Notes under the pieces: model-generated
Told to the model about the DNA's origin: nothing
The model's input: only the letters and a program-made list of their open reading frames with translations
Database searches by the model: none
Position numbers and translations under genes: made by a program
Shown: positions 6,975 through 14,791 of the stretch, piece after piece
How the letters are laid out: each line of letters begins with the position of its first letter
Position numbering within the stretch: the stretch's first letter is position 1
From: Acidimicrobiales bacterium
GTDB lineage: Bacteria; Actinomycetota; Acidimicrobiia; Acidimicrobiales; Iamiaceae
Direction: 5' to 3'
Length of the DNA stretch: 28,929 nucleotides
Assembly: GCA_020439605.1 (NCBI GenBank)
Contig: JAGQSI010000001.1
Span: forward strand, 1-28,929

Positions 6975-7979
6975 TCAGTTCAACGGGACAGAGGCAAACA
7001 GATTCAGTCCGAGCGCATCGGATAGGTAGCGCGTCACGAGTTGGCCGCGCACACTGTTCCCGGCACTGTCTAGCGGTGGTGACCAAACACCCAGGCCGCC
7101 CTTGCCGGGGCTGACGGTGACGATCCCGCCACTCACGCCGCTCTTGCCGGGCAGGCCGATGTCGAAGAGCCAGTCGCCGCTGGTTTCGTAGAGGCCTGCG
7201 GTGGCGAGCACTGCCAGTGTCCGTTTGGCAGTTACTGCTGTGACCACCTGTTGGCCGGTTCGTGGGTTCACGCCACCGTCGGCGAGAGTGGCACCCATGA
7301 CCGCGAGGTCCACCGAGCTGACCCGAAGCGAACACTGCTTGGTGTAGACGTCTGTGGATTCATCAGGGTCTGCGTAGAGGAATCCATAGCCATCTAGTAG
7401 GTGGGCGATGCCCTGATTGCGCAGGTTGGTCGCAGCCTCTGATCGGTAGACCTCTTCGTCCATTGTGAGTGGTCGTCCGGCGAAGCTCGACAGCCCTGCA
7501 ACGATGTTGGACCACTGCTCGTCGGCGTCGACACCGGGAATCAATGAGGTTGCGGCGATGGCCCCAGCGTTGACCATCGGGTTCATGGTCCGTTGGTCGT
7601 TGAGTTCAATGGCCATCACAGAATTGAACGCAAGGCCAGTTGCGTTGACACCTAGTTTGCGTCGTGCTGCGTCGTGGCCGATCGCTTCGCACACCAACGC
7701 AAAAACAAACGGTTTGGAGATGGACTGGATGGAGAACTCGCTGTATGCGTCTCCTGCAGTCCAAAGCCCGCCACGGCTGCTTGCTACTGCGATCCCGAAT
7801 GATGAGGGATCAACAGCAGCAAGCGCCGGTATGTAATCGGCAACGTTGCCGTCGGTGATGGGGCCACAGTGTTCATATGCCTCGGCCAGTGCGGTTTCGA
7901 TGTCTGCGCCCGAGGGCAGCTCACCGGTAGAGACCGCAGCTCTGGGCGGTACCCAGTCATCTTCCAACGACGGTGCCAC
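6975..7979 (-). CDS. glsA: Glutaminase (GlsA type)
   Basis: This 334-residue enzyme of the serine beta-lactamase-like fold hydrolyses L-glutamine to glutamate and ammonia in the cytoplasm. The catalytic SxxK is visible as S86-I-S-K89 in FSIQSISKPF. Other family blocks are GNVADYIPALAAVDPSSFGIAV, GLAFNSVMAIEL, MNPMVNAGAIAATSLIPG with the substrate-binding Asn, and KSGVSGGIVTVSPGKGGLGVWSPPLD near the end. Length matches bacterial GlsA with a slightly long N-terminus. The start is GTG 7979, only 7 bp after the SHOCT gene stop, so the two form an operon. The gene is convergent with the AbgT-type transporter. Confidence 0.95.
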   Translation of the reverse strand: MAPSLEDDWVPPRAAVSTGELPSGADIETALAEAYEHCGPITDGNVADYIPALAAVDPSSFGIAVASSRGGLWTAGDAYSEFSIQSISKPFVFALVCEAIGHDAARRKLGVNATGLAFNSVMAIELNDQRTMNPMVNAGAIAATSLIPGVDADEQWSNIVAGLSSFAGRPLTMDEEVYRSEAATNLRNQGIAHLLDGYGFLYADPDESTDVYTKQCSLRVSSVDLAVMGATLADGGVNPRTGQQVVTAVTAKRTLAVLATAGLYETSGDWLFDIGLPGKSGVSGGIVTVSPGKGGLGVWSPPLDSAGNSVRGQLVTRYLSDALGLNLFASVPLN

Positions 7980-7986
7980 TTCGGTA

Positions 7987-8376
7987 TCAGGCGAGCAGCT
8001 TGGCCTTTTGGGCTGTGAACTCGGCCTCGGTGAGCAGACCCTGATCCTTCAACTGGGCCAGACGGGTGATCTCATCTGCAACCGAAGTGGTGCCAGCTGC
8101 ACCTTGGATGTACTGGCGAACTGCTGCCTCTTGCTTTTCGGCCTGTGCCATTTGGCGTTCTGCCATGGAACCACCACGGGCAATCAGGTACACGAACACA
8201 CCGAGGTACGGAGTGACAATCAGAAAGAGAATCCAAGCGGCTTTTGCGATTCCACTGAGGCTGCGGTCACGGAAAAGATCTCCGAACACGTTGAACAACA
8301 ACATGATCCACATGAAGAAGAGGAAGAACCAAAGAAGGGACCAGAGAACCTGGCCAACTCCAAATACTGCAAGCAT
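7987..8376 (-). CDS. Small membrane protein with SHOCT domain
   Basis: ATG 8376 (129 residues, MLAVFGVGQVLWSL) is chosen because AGGAG lies 7-8 nt upstream; a longer frame from 8427 has no such site. Two hydrophobic segments (about residues 4-30 and 46-66, ending in TPYLGVFVYLIARG) resemble the PLDc_N-type membrane hairpin. A charged linker (MAERQMAQAEKQEAAVRQYIQ) leads to a C-terminal SHOCT domain, about residues 98-128 (DEITRLAQLKDQGLLTEAEF). SHOCT is a short oligomerisation-type domain often found in actinobacterial membrane proteins. It precedes glutaminase by 7 bp, but no functional link is known. TATATA lies just upstream of the ribosome binding site and could be a -10. Confidence 0.85.
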   Translation of the reverse strand: MLAVFGVGQVLWSLLWFFLFFMWIMLLFNVFGDLFRDRSLSGIAKAAWILFLIVTPYLGVFVYLIARGGSMAERQMAQAEKQEAAVRQYIQGAAGTTSVADEITRLAQLKDQGLLTEAEFTAQKAKLLA

Positions 8377-8454
8377 TGAATCTGCTCCTATATACCTGTG
8401 CCCGCCAACTTGGCTAGGGCCGCTCAACTCTAAGGGTTGTGCACGGCGCCACCA

Positions 8455-9213
8455 TCACCGGCTATGGGTGAGATCCTCTACTGCGTCCGATGCGGCATCG
8501 AGATCTAACAACGGTTCGTCGAAGCGGCGCACGTCTCTGTAGGTACGGTCCCGGCCCCGATCGTCCACGAACCACTGGAGCAGGTTGGCCACTACCGCGC
8601 TGCGGAGTATCTCTGGCATGGATTCGAGATCGCTCGGGTCAAGGTGTGAAGTAACCAGAAGACGCCCGAGGTCATAGAGGTCCGATGCCCGCTTCTCTGG
8701 GCGCGATGAAGCCCGAAGCGGAACGGTCATGGCTTTCATGGCGATCAGTCCCGCTGGCGAGGCCACCAAGCGGTCCTTTGCCGAAGCGAGGCGAGTTCCG
8801 TCCTGTTCGTCCACTGCGACGATGTCTAGTGGCGTAGCGGTGTCGTGGGCCCAGGTGTGGGCCAACACGTTGATTTCGAGATCTGTTGGTTCGCCATCGT
8901 CGATGAGCGCTCGAGATAGTTCGTCCACTCCGAGCGGAGCAATGTCTATGACATCGAGGTCGAGGTCTCCCTCGAAGCGGTACTGCCCGCCTCCCGCTGA
9001 GGTCACCGCGAGGTGCGCGAGCAGCGGATGGAAGGAATCGAGGTCTCGGGCAACGGCGTCTAGGTCGATGGTGGTTCTGTGGGGCGAACCAACCCGACAC
9101 ATGACCGCTAGCCCGCCGATGAGACGCAACTCAGCGGGCAGCGAGCTGAGCAGCTCAACCTCACGGTGGGTGGTGCCGCCTTTGCGCCCGCTGAGCAGTA
9201 CCGGTGTGGTCAT
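8455..9213 (-). CDS. AbiEii-like nucleotidyltransferase (type IV toxin)
   Basis: This 252-residue protein carries the nucleotidyltransferase signature of the AbiEii/AbiGii toxin group: G33-G34 in LIGGLAVMCR, followed by SPHRTTIDLD with D50 and D52 as probable metal ligands. A further acidic strand, DLDLDVIDIAPLG, may supply the third carboxylate. The region LASAKDRLVASPAGLIAMKAMTVPLR followed by KRASDLYDLGRLL is the family's typical Lys/Asp block. It overlaps the upstream antitoxin gene by 4 nt (ATGA), so translation is coupled in the antitoxin-first order of AbiE modules. Known AbiEii proteins cause growth arrest by nucleotidyl transfer; activity of this protein is inferred. No frameshift is seen. 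Confidence 0.8.
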   Translation of the reverse strand: MTTPVLLSGRKGGTTHREVELLSSLPAELRLIGGLAVMCRVGSPHRTTIDLDAVARDLDSFHPLLAHLAVTSAGGGQYRFEGDLDLDVIDIAPLGVDELSRALIDDGEPTDLEINVLAHTWAHDTATPLDIVAVDEQDGTRLASAKDRLVASPAGLIAMKAMTVPLRASSRPEKRASDLYDLGRLLVTSHLDPSDLESMPEILRSAVVANLLQWFVDDRGRDRTYRDVRRFDEPLLDLDAASDAVEDLTHSR

Positions 9214-10190
9214 GGCTCGTTGTCAGGGTCTGGCACGATTCCCCATCCCTCAACTATTTCACGCCCTCGTGAAGGGTCTGCTGCGAGGCGAAGAGCACAG
9301 ATGAGAGGGTGAGCGATCTTCCATGGATGGTCCGGGTCTGCTGGGTGGTCAGGGTTCTCGGGTAGCCAGCGGATCGGCGCTTGTCTTATCCAACACCTTG
9401 TCGGCTCACCAGACGACGCCAGGGCACGGGCCCGTCTGAGGCTCGCTGCGCCAACCACATAGGCTCGCGCTGGCATGTCTCCAGCAGCGGTGATTCGTGC
9501 ACCACCCAACGTTGCGGCTCGCTCGTCGACACGGATCAGGTCATTGGGGTCGATCCGCTCGCCTAGCGCGCTTAGTTCTACCGGTAGCGCAATCCAGCCA
9601 TCGTCTGGCCATCGCGCCGCTGTCTCCCAGAACAGTTCTGGAAGCAGTGGCCGATGGGACTTTGGGCCGATGAGGCCGACCTCTGCAAAGCGAGCAATCA
9701 GTTCGTGGGTGGCGCCTGCACTTCGGCCGATGCGAGCGGCGATTCTCCGAGCGGTGACGGGTTCGGCCGGTTCGATCAGAGCTGCCAGAGCGATCTCTAG
9801 GCCCACCGTGGTCCAAGGGTCTGCTGGTGGTCTACGTCCCGAGCCCCTTGACCCAAGAACTGTTTCGATCCGAACCCCGGGGGCCCACATGCGCAGATGG
9901 CCTCGGCGGTCCAGCCAGCCCCAGCCTGCTCTGCGTAGGACGTCGCGGCCGGCGTCGCTGATTCTGTCGGCCACCACCATTGCTGGTAGCCGTCCGGGAG
10001 CGGCTTTCACGAACGCTGCGAGATCTGCTGGGGTTGGGTGGGCGCGATCCATCAGATGGGGTGCGATTCTTGCCCCATCCACCACTACTGCCTGGTCGTC
10101 CACGTTGGCATCTAGGTCCAAGGAGGTGAGTGCATCTGCGATCTCCTGGAGGAGTCCCTCCTGTTCCTTGGTACGTGCCGTCACGAACAT
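9210..10190 (-). CDS. AbiEi-family antitoxin / winged-helix regulator
   Basis: This 326-residue protein is the probable antitoxin. Residues about 1-110 form an N-terminal domain with PAMVVADRISDAGRDVLRR and WGWLDRRGHLRMWAPG, the pattern of AbiEi-like proteins whose N-terminus resembles a restriction-endonuclease fold without an obvious catalytic set. A winged helix follows at about 125-190 (VTARRIAARIGRSAGATHELIARF). The C-terminus (HPLICALRLAADPSRGREIVEGWGI) resembles other actinobacterial relatives. In known AbiE modules the antitoxin represses the operon through inverted repeats and counters the toxin without stable binding (type IV). An inverted repeat spans this gene's start. There is no Shine-Dalgarno; CATACT lies 6 nt before ATG and may give a leaderless transcript. 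Confidence 0.75.
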   Translation of the reverse strand: MFVTARTKEQEGLLQEIADALTSLDLDANVDDQAVVVDGARIAPHLMDRAHPTPADLAAFVKAAPGRLPAMVVADRISDAGRDVLRRAGWGWLDRRGHLRMWAPGVRIETVLGSRGSGRRPPADPWTTVGLEIALAALIEPAEPVTARRIAARIGRSAGATHELIARFAEVGLIGPKSHRPLLPELFWETAARWPDDGWIALPVELSALGERIDPNDLIRVDERAATLGGARITAAGDMPARAYVVGAASLRRARALASSGEPTRCWIRQAPIRWLPENPDHPADPDHPWKIAHPLICALRLAADPSRGREIVEGWGIVPDPDNEP

Positions 10191-10249
10191 GGAACAAGTA
10201 TGTCAGGAGCCATGGGGTGTGTCCATTGTTCGCTATTCGTGACGGCACG
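10174..10249. promoter_or_regulatory. 14-bp inverted repeat around the start of the antitoxin gene
   Basis: CGTGCCGTCACGAA at 10174-10187 and its exact reverse complement TTCGTGACGGCACG at 10236-10249 are separated by 48 bp. The left arm lies in codons 2-6 of the antitoxin gene and the right arm upstream of its candidate promoter, so the arms bracket the -10. AbiEi antitoxins are known to bind inverted repeats for autoregulation, and this is the obvious candidate site. Confidence 0.6.
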
Positions 10250-10369
10250 AACGGGGGATTGTGGAGGGTCATCCAAACGGTGGAGGGGAGATCCAAGTAG
10301 CGGATCAATCATTTCCCAGAGCCCCAATACCAACTACGGTTTCGCCTCTGGGTTTAAACAGGAGTGGGA

Positions 10370-12781
10370 ATGGCATTGGATCTATCTGACGACGAAATGC
10401 CGGTAGATGGCGAGAGCTCGCGAGTTGTGTGGGTCCGTCACCCTGCAGACGTGGCGAGGATGGTCCTAGCAGTTGGCGCATGGCTAGCTGTCTATGGATA
10501 TGGACTCACCTATCCAGAAGATGCCAGAAGCGTTTCGGCAAGGTTGGTAGTTGCGTTCAACGGCCTGCCCAACTCGGTTACATCTCTGGTGGTTGGGCTG
10601 GTTCAGGTAGCCGCCATTGTTGTGCCTCTCGGAGCGCTATTGGTGGCTCGCAAAGGTCGCTGGCGTGAGATCTCCTTGGCGTTCGCCGCTGCTGGGGTCA
10701 CCGCCATCACGGCGGCAATTCTTGCTGGACGGTTGACAAGAGCAATTCCCAAGGTGGTACTCGAAGAGGCACAGCGCCCGTCCTGGGTGTCGGCCGCCAC
10801 CTTCCCTTCTGCTTCATATCTGGCTGCTGTAGTAGCCGCGGTGACAGTGCTTGCACCGGGATTCCCGAGGGCATGGCGACGAGCACTGTGGATCTCTGTC
10901 GGCGTGGTAGCCGCGGCACGGGTCATAACCGCAGTGGAGACCCCAGTAGGGATCACCACATCCATGGCGGCAGGTGTCTTCATCGGCTCTGCGGTGATGG
11001 TGATCTTCAAGGCTCCGTTGCGTTGGCCCTCTGCTGGCGCCATCAAACGAGCGCTGGATCGAGCAGGCATGGACGTATCTGATGTCGCGCCCACGCTCCA
11101 GAGGCATCGCCATGGCCCCACCTATGAGGTCACCAATAGTGGCGAACTCACTCACTTCGTGAAGGTTGTTGGTCGAGACGAACGAGACGCCGAAATGTTG
11201 GCGAGGCTTGTGCGAGCGCTACGGGTGGACAGCCCTGAGGATCGGCCATCACTTGGTGCGCACCAGACGGTGGAACATGAGGCGCTTGCTCTGACCCTCG
11301 CGGCACGCGCTGGTGCGTCGGTTCCCACGCTGGTGAGCGTTGGATCCACCGAGGAACGTTCGGGTGTCTTGATCATGGACTACCTCGACGGGCGGATGCT
11401 CGATTCGCTGGACCCTGAGGAACTGACCCCAGGTGTGCTCGCAGACGCTTTTGGGCAACTCAAGTGTTTGCATTCAGCACGTATTGCGCATGGTTGGATG
11501 TCTTTACATCACCTGATGTTGCGTACAGACGGTTCGGTTTCGTTGATAGATCTTCGGTGGGCGCAGCTATCCGCGACCGATGATCAGCTTGCCAACGACC
11601 TCGCAGAAATGCTCATGGCAACCGCCGCGGTTGTGGGAGTGGATGCCGTAATGGCCGCTGCCACATTGCATTTCGATTCACACCAGATCGGTGAGGCGCT
11701 GCCGTACATTCAGCTGCTCGCTGTCTCGCCGGAAACTCGTTCAGCTGCCAAAACGGACAAGGAACTCCTCGGCTCACTTCGCGCTCAGATGCAAGAGGTC
11801 GCAGATGTTGAGGCCTATGAACTGGCCAAGCTCGAACGCCTGACGGTCCGCAAGGTCATTGTCTTTGTGGCCACGTTGGTGCTGGCCAACTTGTTGTTGT
11901 CCATGTTGGGCAACGCCGGAGAGATCTGGGCCTCCATCAAGCAGGCAAATCCTGCCTACATCCCGATCTTGCTCGTATTGCCACTCGTAACGTTCCCCTC
12001 CGGTGCTGCCAGCCTCCTTGGTGCAGTCACGGTGCGTCTGCCCTTCCTGCGCACCACGCAGGTCATGTTTGCGCAGTCCTTCCTCAACCGCTTCACGCCG
12101 GCCAACGCCGGAGGTATGGCTCTTCGAGCTAGATACCTCCAACGCAGCGGTGTTCCCCTTGTCAACGCCGCATCCAGCGTCGCCATAACCAGCGCAGCGT
12201 CTGGAGTTGTGCAGGTAGCGCTTGGCGCCACGTTCTTCATCTGGGCGGGCAGAAGCGCTTCCGCTAATGAGGACACCGGAAGCGGCTTCTCCATGCCTTC
12301 TGGCCAGACCTTGGCGATTGTCGTCGTGGTGGTGCTCGCCATCATCGGCGTGTTGATGGCAACAGCCTTTGGTCGAAAGCTCTGGGCGGATCTCAAGGTC
12401 AATCTGGCTTCGGTCTGGTTGGATATCAAGACGTTGGGCAAGCAACCCTCCAAGCTCATCCTGCTGTTTGGTGGAGCGCTCGTGGGCAAGTTGGTTGTGA
12501 TAGCGGCCTTCAGCCAGACCATGAGATCGTTCGGTGTGCCGGTGGACTTCGCCGTTGTGGGTGCCATGTACATCACCGCCAACACCGTTGCCTCTGCCGC
12601 ACCCACCCCCGGGGGGGTAGGGGCGATCGAGGCGGCATTGGCCGCAGGACTGGTTGGACTTGGGGTGGAGGCCGGCGAGGCAGCCGCGATCGTCTTGGTG
12701 TTTCGACTCTTCAGCTACTGGCTGCCAATCCTGCCGTGTTGGCTTTCGCTCGCAGCCTTGGAACGTTCAGGAGAGGTCTAG
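10370..12781 (+). CDS. Membrane fusion protein: PAP2-like region, degenerate kinase domain, YbhN/LPG-synthase-type flippase domain
   Basis: Start ATG 10370 has AGGAG 5 nt upstream (803 residues). Residues about 15-215 hold several membrane segments with a weak PAP2-like layout but no clear phosphatase motif. Residues about 225-480 resemble an ABC1/RIO-type kinase: a possible ATP-site Lys (K265 in HFVKVVGRD), VLIMDYLDG, H374-G-W-M-S-L-H-H, and LID394 in place of the DFG region. The usual catalytic Asp and Asn of HGDLxxxN are Trp376 and His381, so kinase activity is doubtful. Residues about 495-795 are the UPF0104/YbhN domain related to the LPG synthase flippase region, with RFTPANAGGMALRARYL and APTPGGVGAIEAALAAGL. 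Such fusions are known in actinobacteria. A role in lipid or envelope handling is inferred. The 3' end overlaps the convergent acyltransferase gene by 15 bp. Confidence 0.85.
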   Translation: MALDLSDDEMPVDGESSRVVWVRHPADVARMVLAVGAWLAVYGYGLTYPEDARSVSARLVVAFNGLPNSVTSLVVGLVQVAAIVVPLGALLVARKGRWREISLAFAAAGVTAITAAILAGRLTRAIPKVVLEEAQRPSWVSAATFPSASYLAAVVAAVTVLAPGFPRAWRRALWISVGVVAAARVITAVETPVGITTSMAAGVFIGSAVMVIFKAPLRWPSAGAIKRALDRAGMDVSDVAPTLQRHRHGPTYEVTNSGELTHFVKVVGRDERDAEMLARLVRALRVDSPEDRPSLGAHQTVEHEALALTLAARAGASVPTLVSVGSTEERSGVLIMDYLDGRMLDSLDPEELTPGVLADAFGQLKCLHSARIAHGWMSLHHLMLRTDGSVSLIDLRWAQLSATDDQLANDLAEMLMATAAVVGVDAVMAAATLHFDSHQIGEALPYIQLLAVSPETRSAAKTDKELLGSLRAQMQEVADVEAYELAKLERLTVRKVIVFVATLVLANLLLSMLGNAGEIWASIKQANPAYIPILLVLPLVTFPSGAASLLGAVTVRLPFLRTTQVMFAQSFLNRFTPANAGGMALRARYLQRSGVPLVNAASSVAITSAASGVVQVALGATFFIWAGRSASANEDTGSGFSMPSGQTLAIVVVVVLAIIGVLMATAFGRKLWADLKVNLASVWLDIKTLGKQPSKLILLFGGALVGKLVVIAAFSQTMRSFGVPVDFAVVGAMYITANTVASAAPTPGGVGAIEAALAAGLVGLGVEAGEAAAIVLVFRLFSYWLPILPCWLSLAALERSGEV

Positions 12782-14191
12782 ACCCGGCAGCGCTCGATTG
12801 GTGGCATCGAGCGCCTTTGTCCGCTGCTCATAAACCATCTCGAGCTGACCGCGTCTTTGCGTGTTGCTCCACACGGTCATGACCAGTCGATAGACGCCCA
12901 CAACCCGCTCCATCAACCAGACCGCGAGCAGACCGAAAACTGGTGCAGCGAAGAACACCAACAAAGAGGGGCCCCAGCCACCTCGGTCATCAAAGATGGC
13001 GCTGATCACTGGCGACAACGGTGAGGTAGTGAAGTTGAAAGCACTGGCGGCCACCCCGGACCCCATGTCTCCGATGGCCAATAGTGCCCATGCGAGTGGG
13101 AAGCCAACCACGCCAACCAATACCCGATTGGTGCCCTTGGACACCGGTGCGGTGGCGACTGTTCCGGCGAGAGCAACCAGCAACGCGGGTATCGCATTGA
13201 CCGCGATGCCCATCAGAGCCAGTGGAGAAAGCACCGTTACCAGCAGGCCGGTCAACACGAGGCGCCTGACCGCCACGTTGAGTCCAACCTTTGGAACCAG
13301 GTGGTCATCTCTAACCCCGATCGCTCGGAGTATCAGGTGATACTCCGCCACCGCCGCCCCAGCGTTCTCGCGCTCTTGTTGGTCTGCTGTGGTGAAGCTA
13401 GCGGCTAGTTCTTCACGCCGAGCGAGTGAAACCTCGCCGAAGGGCTTTGTGGTGGGCTCCGACCGAAGAACCAGGTCCGCAGCACAACGCGCCTCGACCG
13501 CTTCGACGAAGGAACCGAAGTTGGGTGAGACCTGAGCGATCGACTCGCGGATCTGCGAAGTGAGTTGGTTGACGGCCTCGTGGTCTTCGCTGCCGGTTGT
13601 GGCGCCTGCGCTGTGGGATTCTTGGCCAACGAACTGTCCGGGGTCGATGGGAGCGCCAGCACGAATCACAACTCGTGAGCGCAGGGCCACCTTGTCCTCG
13701 AAGGTGATGCCCACCGGGATGATCCTTAGATCTACCCCATCGGCCAGAGCATCGAGGCCGAGGCGAGCTGCGCCGGTCTTGATAGGAGATAGGTGCTGGT
13801 CATCGTGGGTGGTGCCTTCGGGGAAGATAGCCACGCTATGGCCGTTGTGAAGTTCTGCTACGACCGAACTGAAGGTTCCAGCGTTATCGCCGCCACCATC
13901 AACGCTGCGATGTACGGGCAGCACGCCCACGCCCTTCATCAGGATTCCGACGCCAGGTGTTTTACAAAGGGTGGCCTTAGGGATGAAGCGTGGGAGTCTG
14001 CCGAGCGCACCCGCGAGAACTACAGGGTCCACGAAACCGTTGAAATGATTGGCAACGATCAGTTTGGGGCCGTCTGGGAGATTGTCGAAGCCGACGACCT
14101 CAACTGAACGAAACAGCCCCTTTGTTATGACACGCGCAATCAGCGAAATGACGCGGTCTGCGGTGTCTCGAATACTCACCCTGCGGGGCAC
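12767..14191 (-). CDS. PlsC-like glycerol-phosphate acyltransferase with C-terminal membrane region
   Basis: This 474-residue protein has an acyltransferase domain at about residues 30-230. Motif I is NHFNGFVDP, with five residues between His and Asp (HX5D), as in GPAT-like and Sct1-type members rather than the common HX4D. Motif III is FPEGTTHDD, and IPVGITF corresponds to motif IV. A soluble middle (about 230-310) is followed by hydrophobic segments (about 315-450). Reaction: acyl transfer to a glycerol-phosphate or related lipid at the membrane; the exact acceptor is unknown. Start is either GTG 14191, overlapping the lipoprotein gene by 16 nt, or GTG 14179, which gives a classic 4-nt GTGA overlap. 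Either way it is coupled to the lipoprotein gene. It is convergent with the YbhN-like gene. Confidence 0.85.
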   Translation of the reverse strand: MPRRVSIRDTADRVISLIARVITKGLFRSVEVVGFDNLPDGPKLIVANHFNGFVDPVVLAGALGRLPRFIPKATLCKTPGVGILMKGVGVLPVHRSVDGGGDNAGTFSSVVAELHNGHSVAIFPEGTTHDDQHLSPIKTGAARLGLDALADGVDLRIIPVGITFEDKVALRSRVVIRAGAPIDPGQFVGQESHSAGATTGSEDHEAVNQLTSQIRESIAQVSPNFGSFVEAVEARCAADLVLRSEPTTKPFGEVSLARREELAASFTTADQQERENAGAAVAEYHLILRAIGVRDDHLVPKVGLNVAVRRLVLTGLLVTVLSPLALMGIAVNAIPALLVALAGTVATAPVSKGTNRVLVGVVGFPLAWALLAIGDMGSGVAASAFNFTTSPLSPVISAIFDDRGGWGPSLLVFFAAPVFGLLAVWLMERVVGVYRLVMTVWSNTQRRGQLEMVYEQRTKALDATNRALPGLDLS

Positions 14192-14640
14192 CCTTCGTTG
14201 GTCCAGTCCGAGAAGATCTGGGCGTCCGCTGTGAGATCAACATCTGCCATGTCTATGTTGCCCAAGGACCCGGCCTCTTCATAGGCATCGGCGAGGCGAC
14301 CCGTTGCTTCGCCAACGTCTTTCGGCATGTGGGGGATCCAGGTACGCCACAGATCTACGAGCGGCTTGAGATTGTCCGGTATGAATACTTCGGTGTAGCG
14401 CTGCAGGATCTCTTGGCAGCTGGGCAGAGCATCGGGCTGAGGCTGAGCCGTGGTGGTGGGTTCGGACGTGGATGGGCCTGAGGTTGTTGGCTCACCTGCG
14501 TTTGGGCTGGCGGTGGTTGACGCTTCTGCCAGGGTTGTAGAGCTCGCCGAGTTCTCGTTGTCCGAAGAGCTGCAAGAACCAAGCGAAATCACTAGGGCTG
14601 TGCTCAAAAGGATCGCGGCACTCGAGCGTCTGAATGGCAT
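14176..14640 (-). CDS. Putative lipoprotein
   Basis: This 154-residue protein starts with a basic n-region and hydrophobic core ending in the lipobox L20-G-S-C23, so it should be exported, lipidated at Cys23 and anchored on the outer face of the membrane. Residues about 24-70 form a Ser/Thr/Pro-rich linker (TTSGPSTSEPTTTAQPQP). The remainder (about 70-154) is a small domain starting SCQEILQRYTEVFIP and ending NEGCPAG; its two Cys could form a disulfide. I do not recognise the domain. ATG 14640 has AGGAG about 9 nt upstream and a TAGGGT -10 candidate at 14679-14674. Coupling to the acyltransferase gene suggests an envelope lipid context (inference). Confidence 0.8.
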   Translation of the reverse strand: MPFRRSSAAILLSTALVISLGSCSSSDNENSASSTTLAEASTTASPNAGEPTTSGPSTSEPTTTAQPQPDALPSCQEILQRYTEVFIPDNLKPLVDLWRTWIPHMPKDVGEATGRLADAYEEAGSLGNIDMADVDLTADAQIFSDWTNEGCPAG

Positions 14641-14673
14641 TTCTCATGCTCCTGAAGAAGTGGATGTAGCAGA

Positions 14674-14679
14674 ACCCTA
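14674..14679 (-). promoter_or_regulatory. Candidate -10 (TAGGGT) of the lipoprotein-acyltransferase operon
   Basis: TAGGGT on the minus strand lies about 34 nt before the lipoprotein ATG, which has its own ribosome binding site. TGTCAC about 16 nt further upstream may be a weak -35. Pattern match only. Confidence 0.4.
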
Positions 14680-14791
14680 GGACTACAAGTCTGCCGTGAC
14701 ATGTATCGCTCGTGGCGTCGGCATTCATCGGCAATGATGTTGCGCGGCCAGCGGGCCGACAATCCTCCCCAAACCTGATCAAGGAGTTTCA

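Noticed and set aside
9632..9642. AGAACAGTTCT resembling a half operator
   Set aside because: It is inside the antitoxin coding region, has a 1-bp centre instead of 2, and does not fit the KstR consensus.
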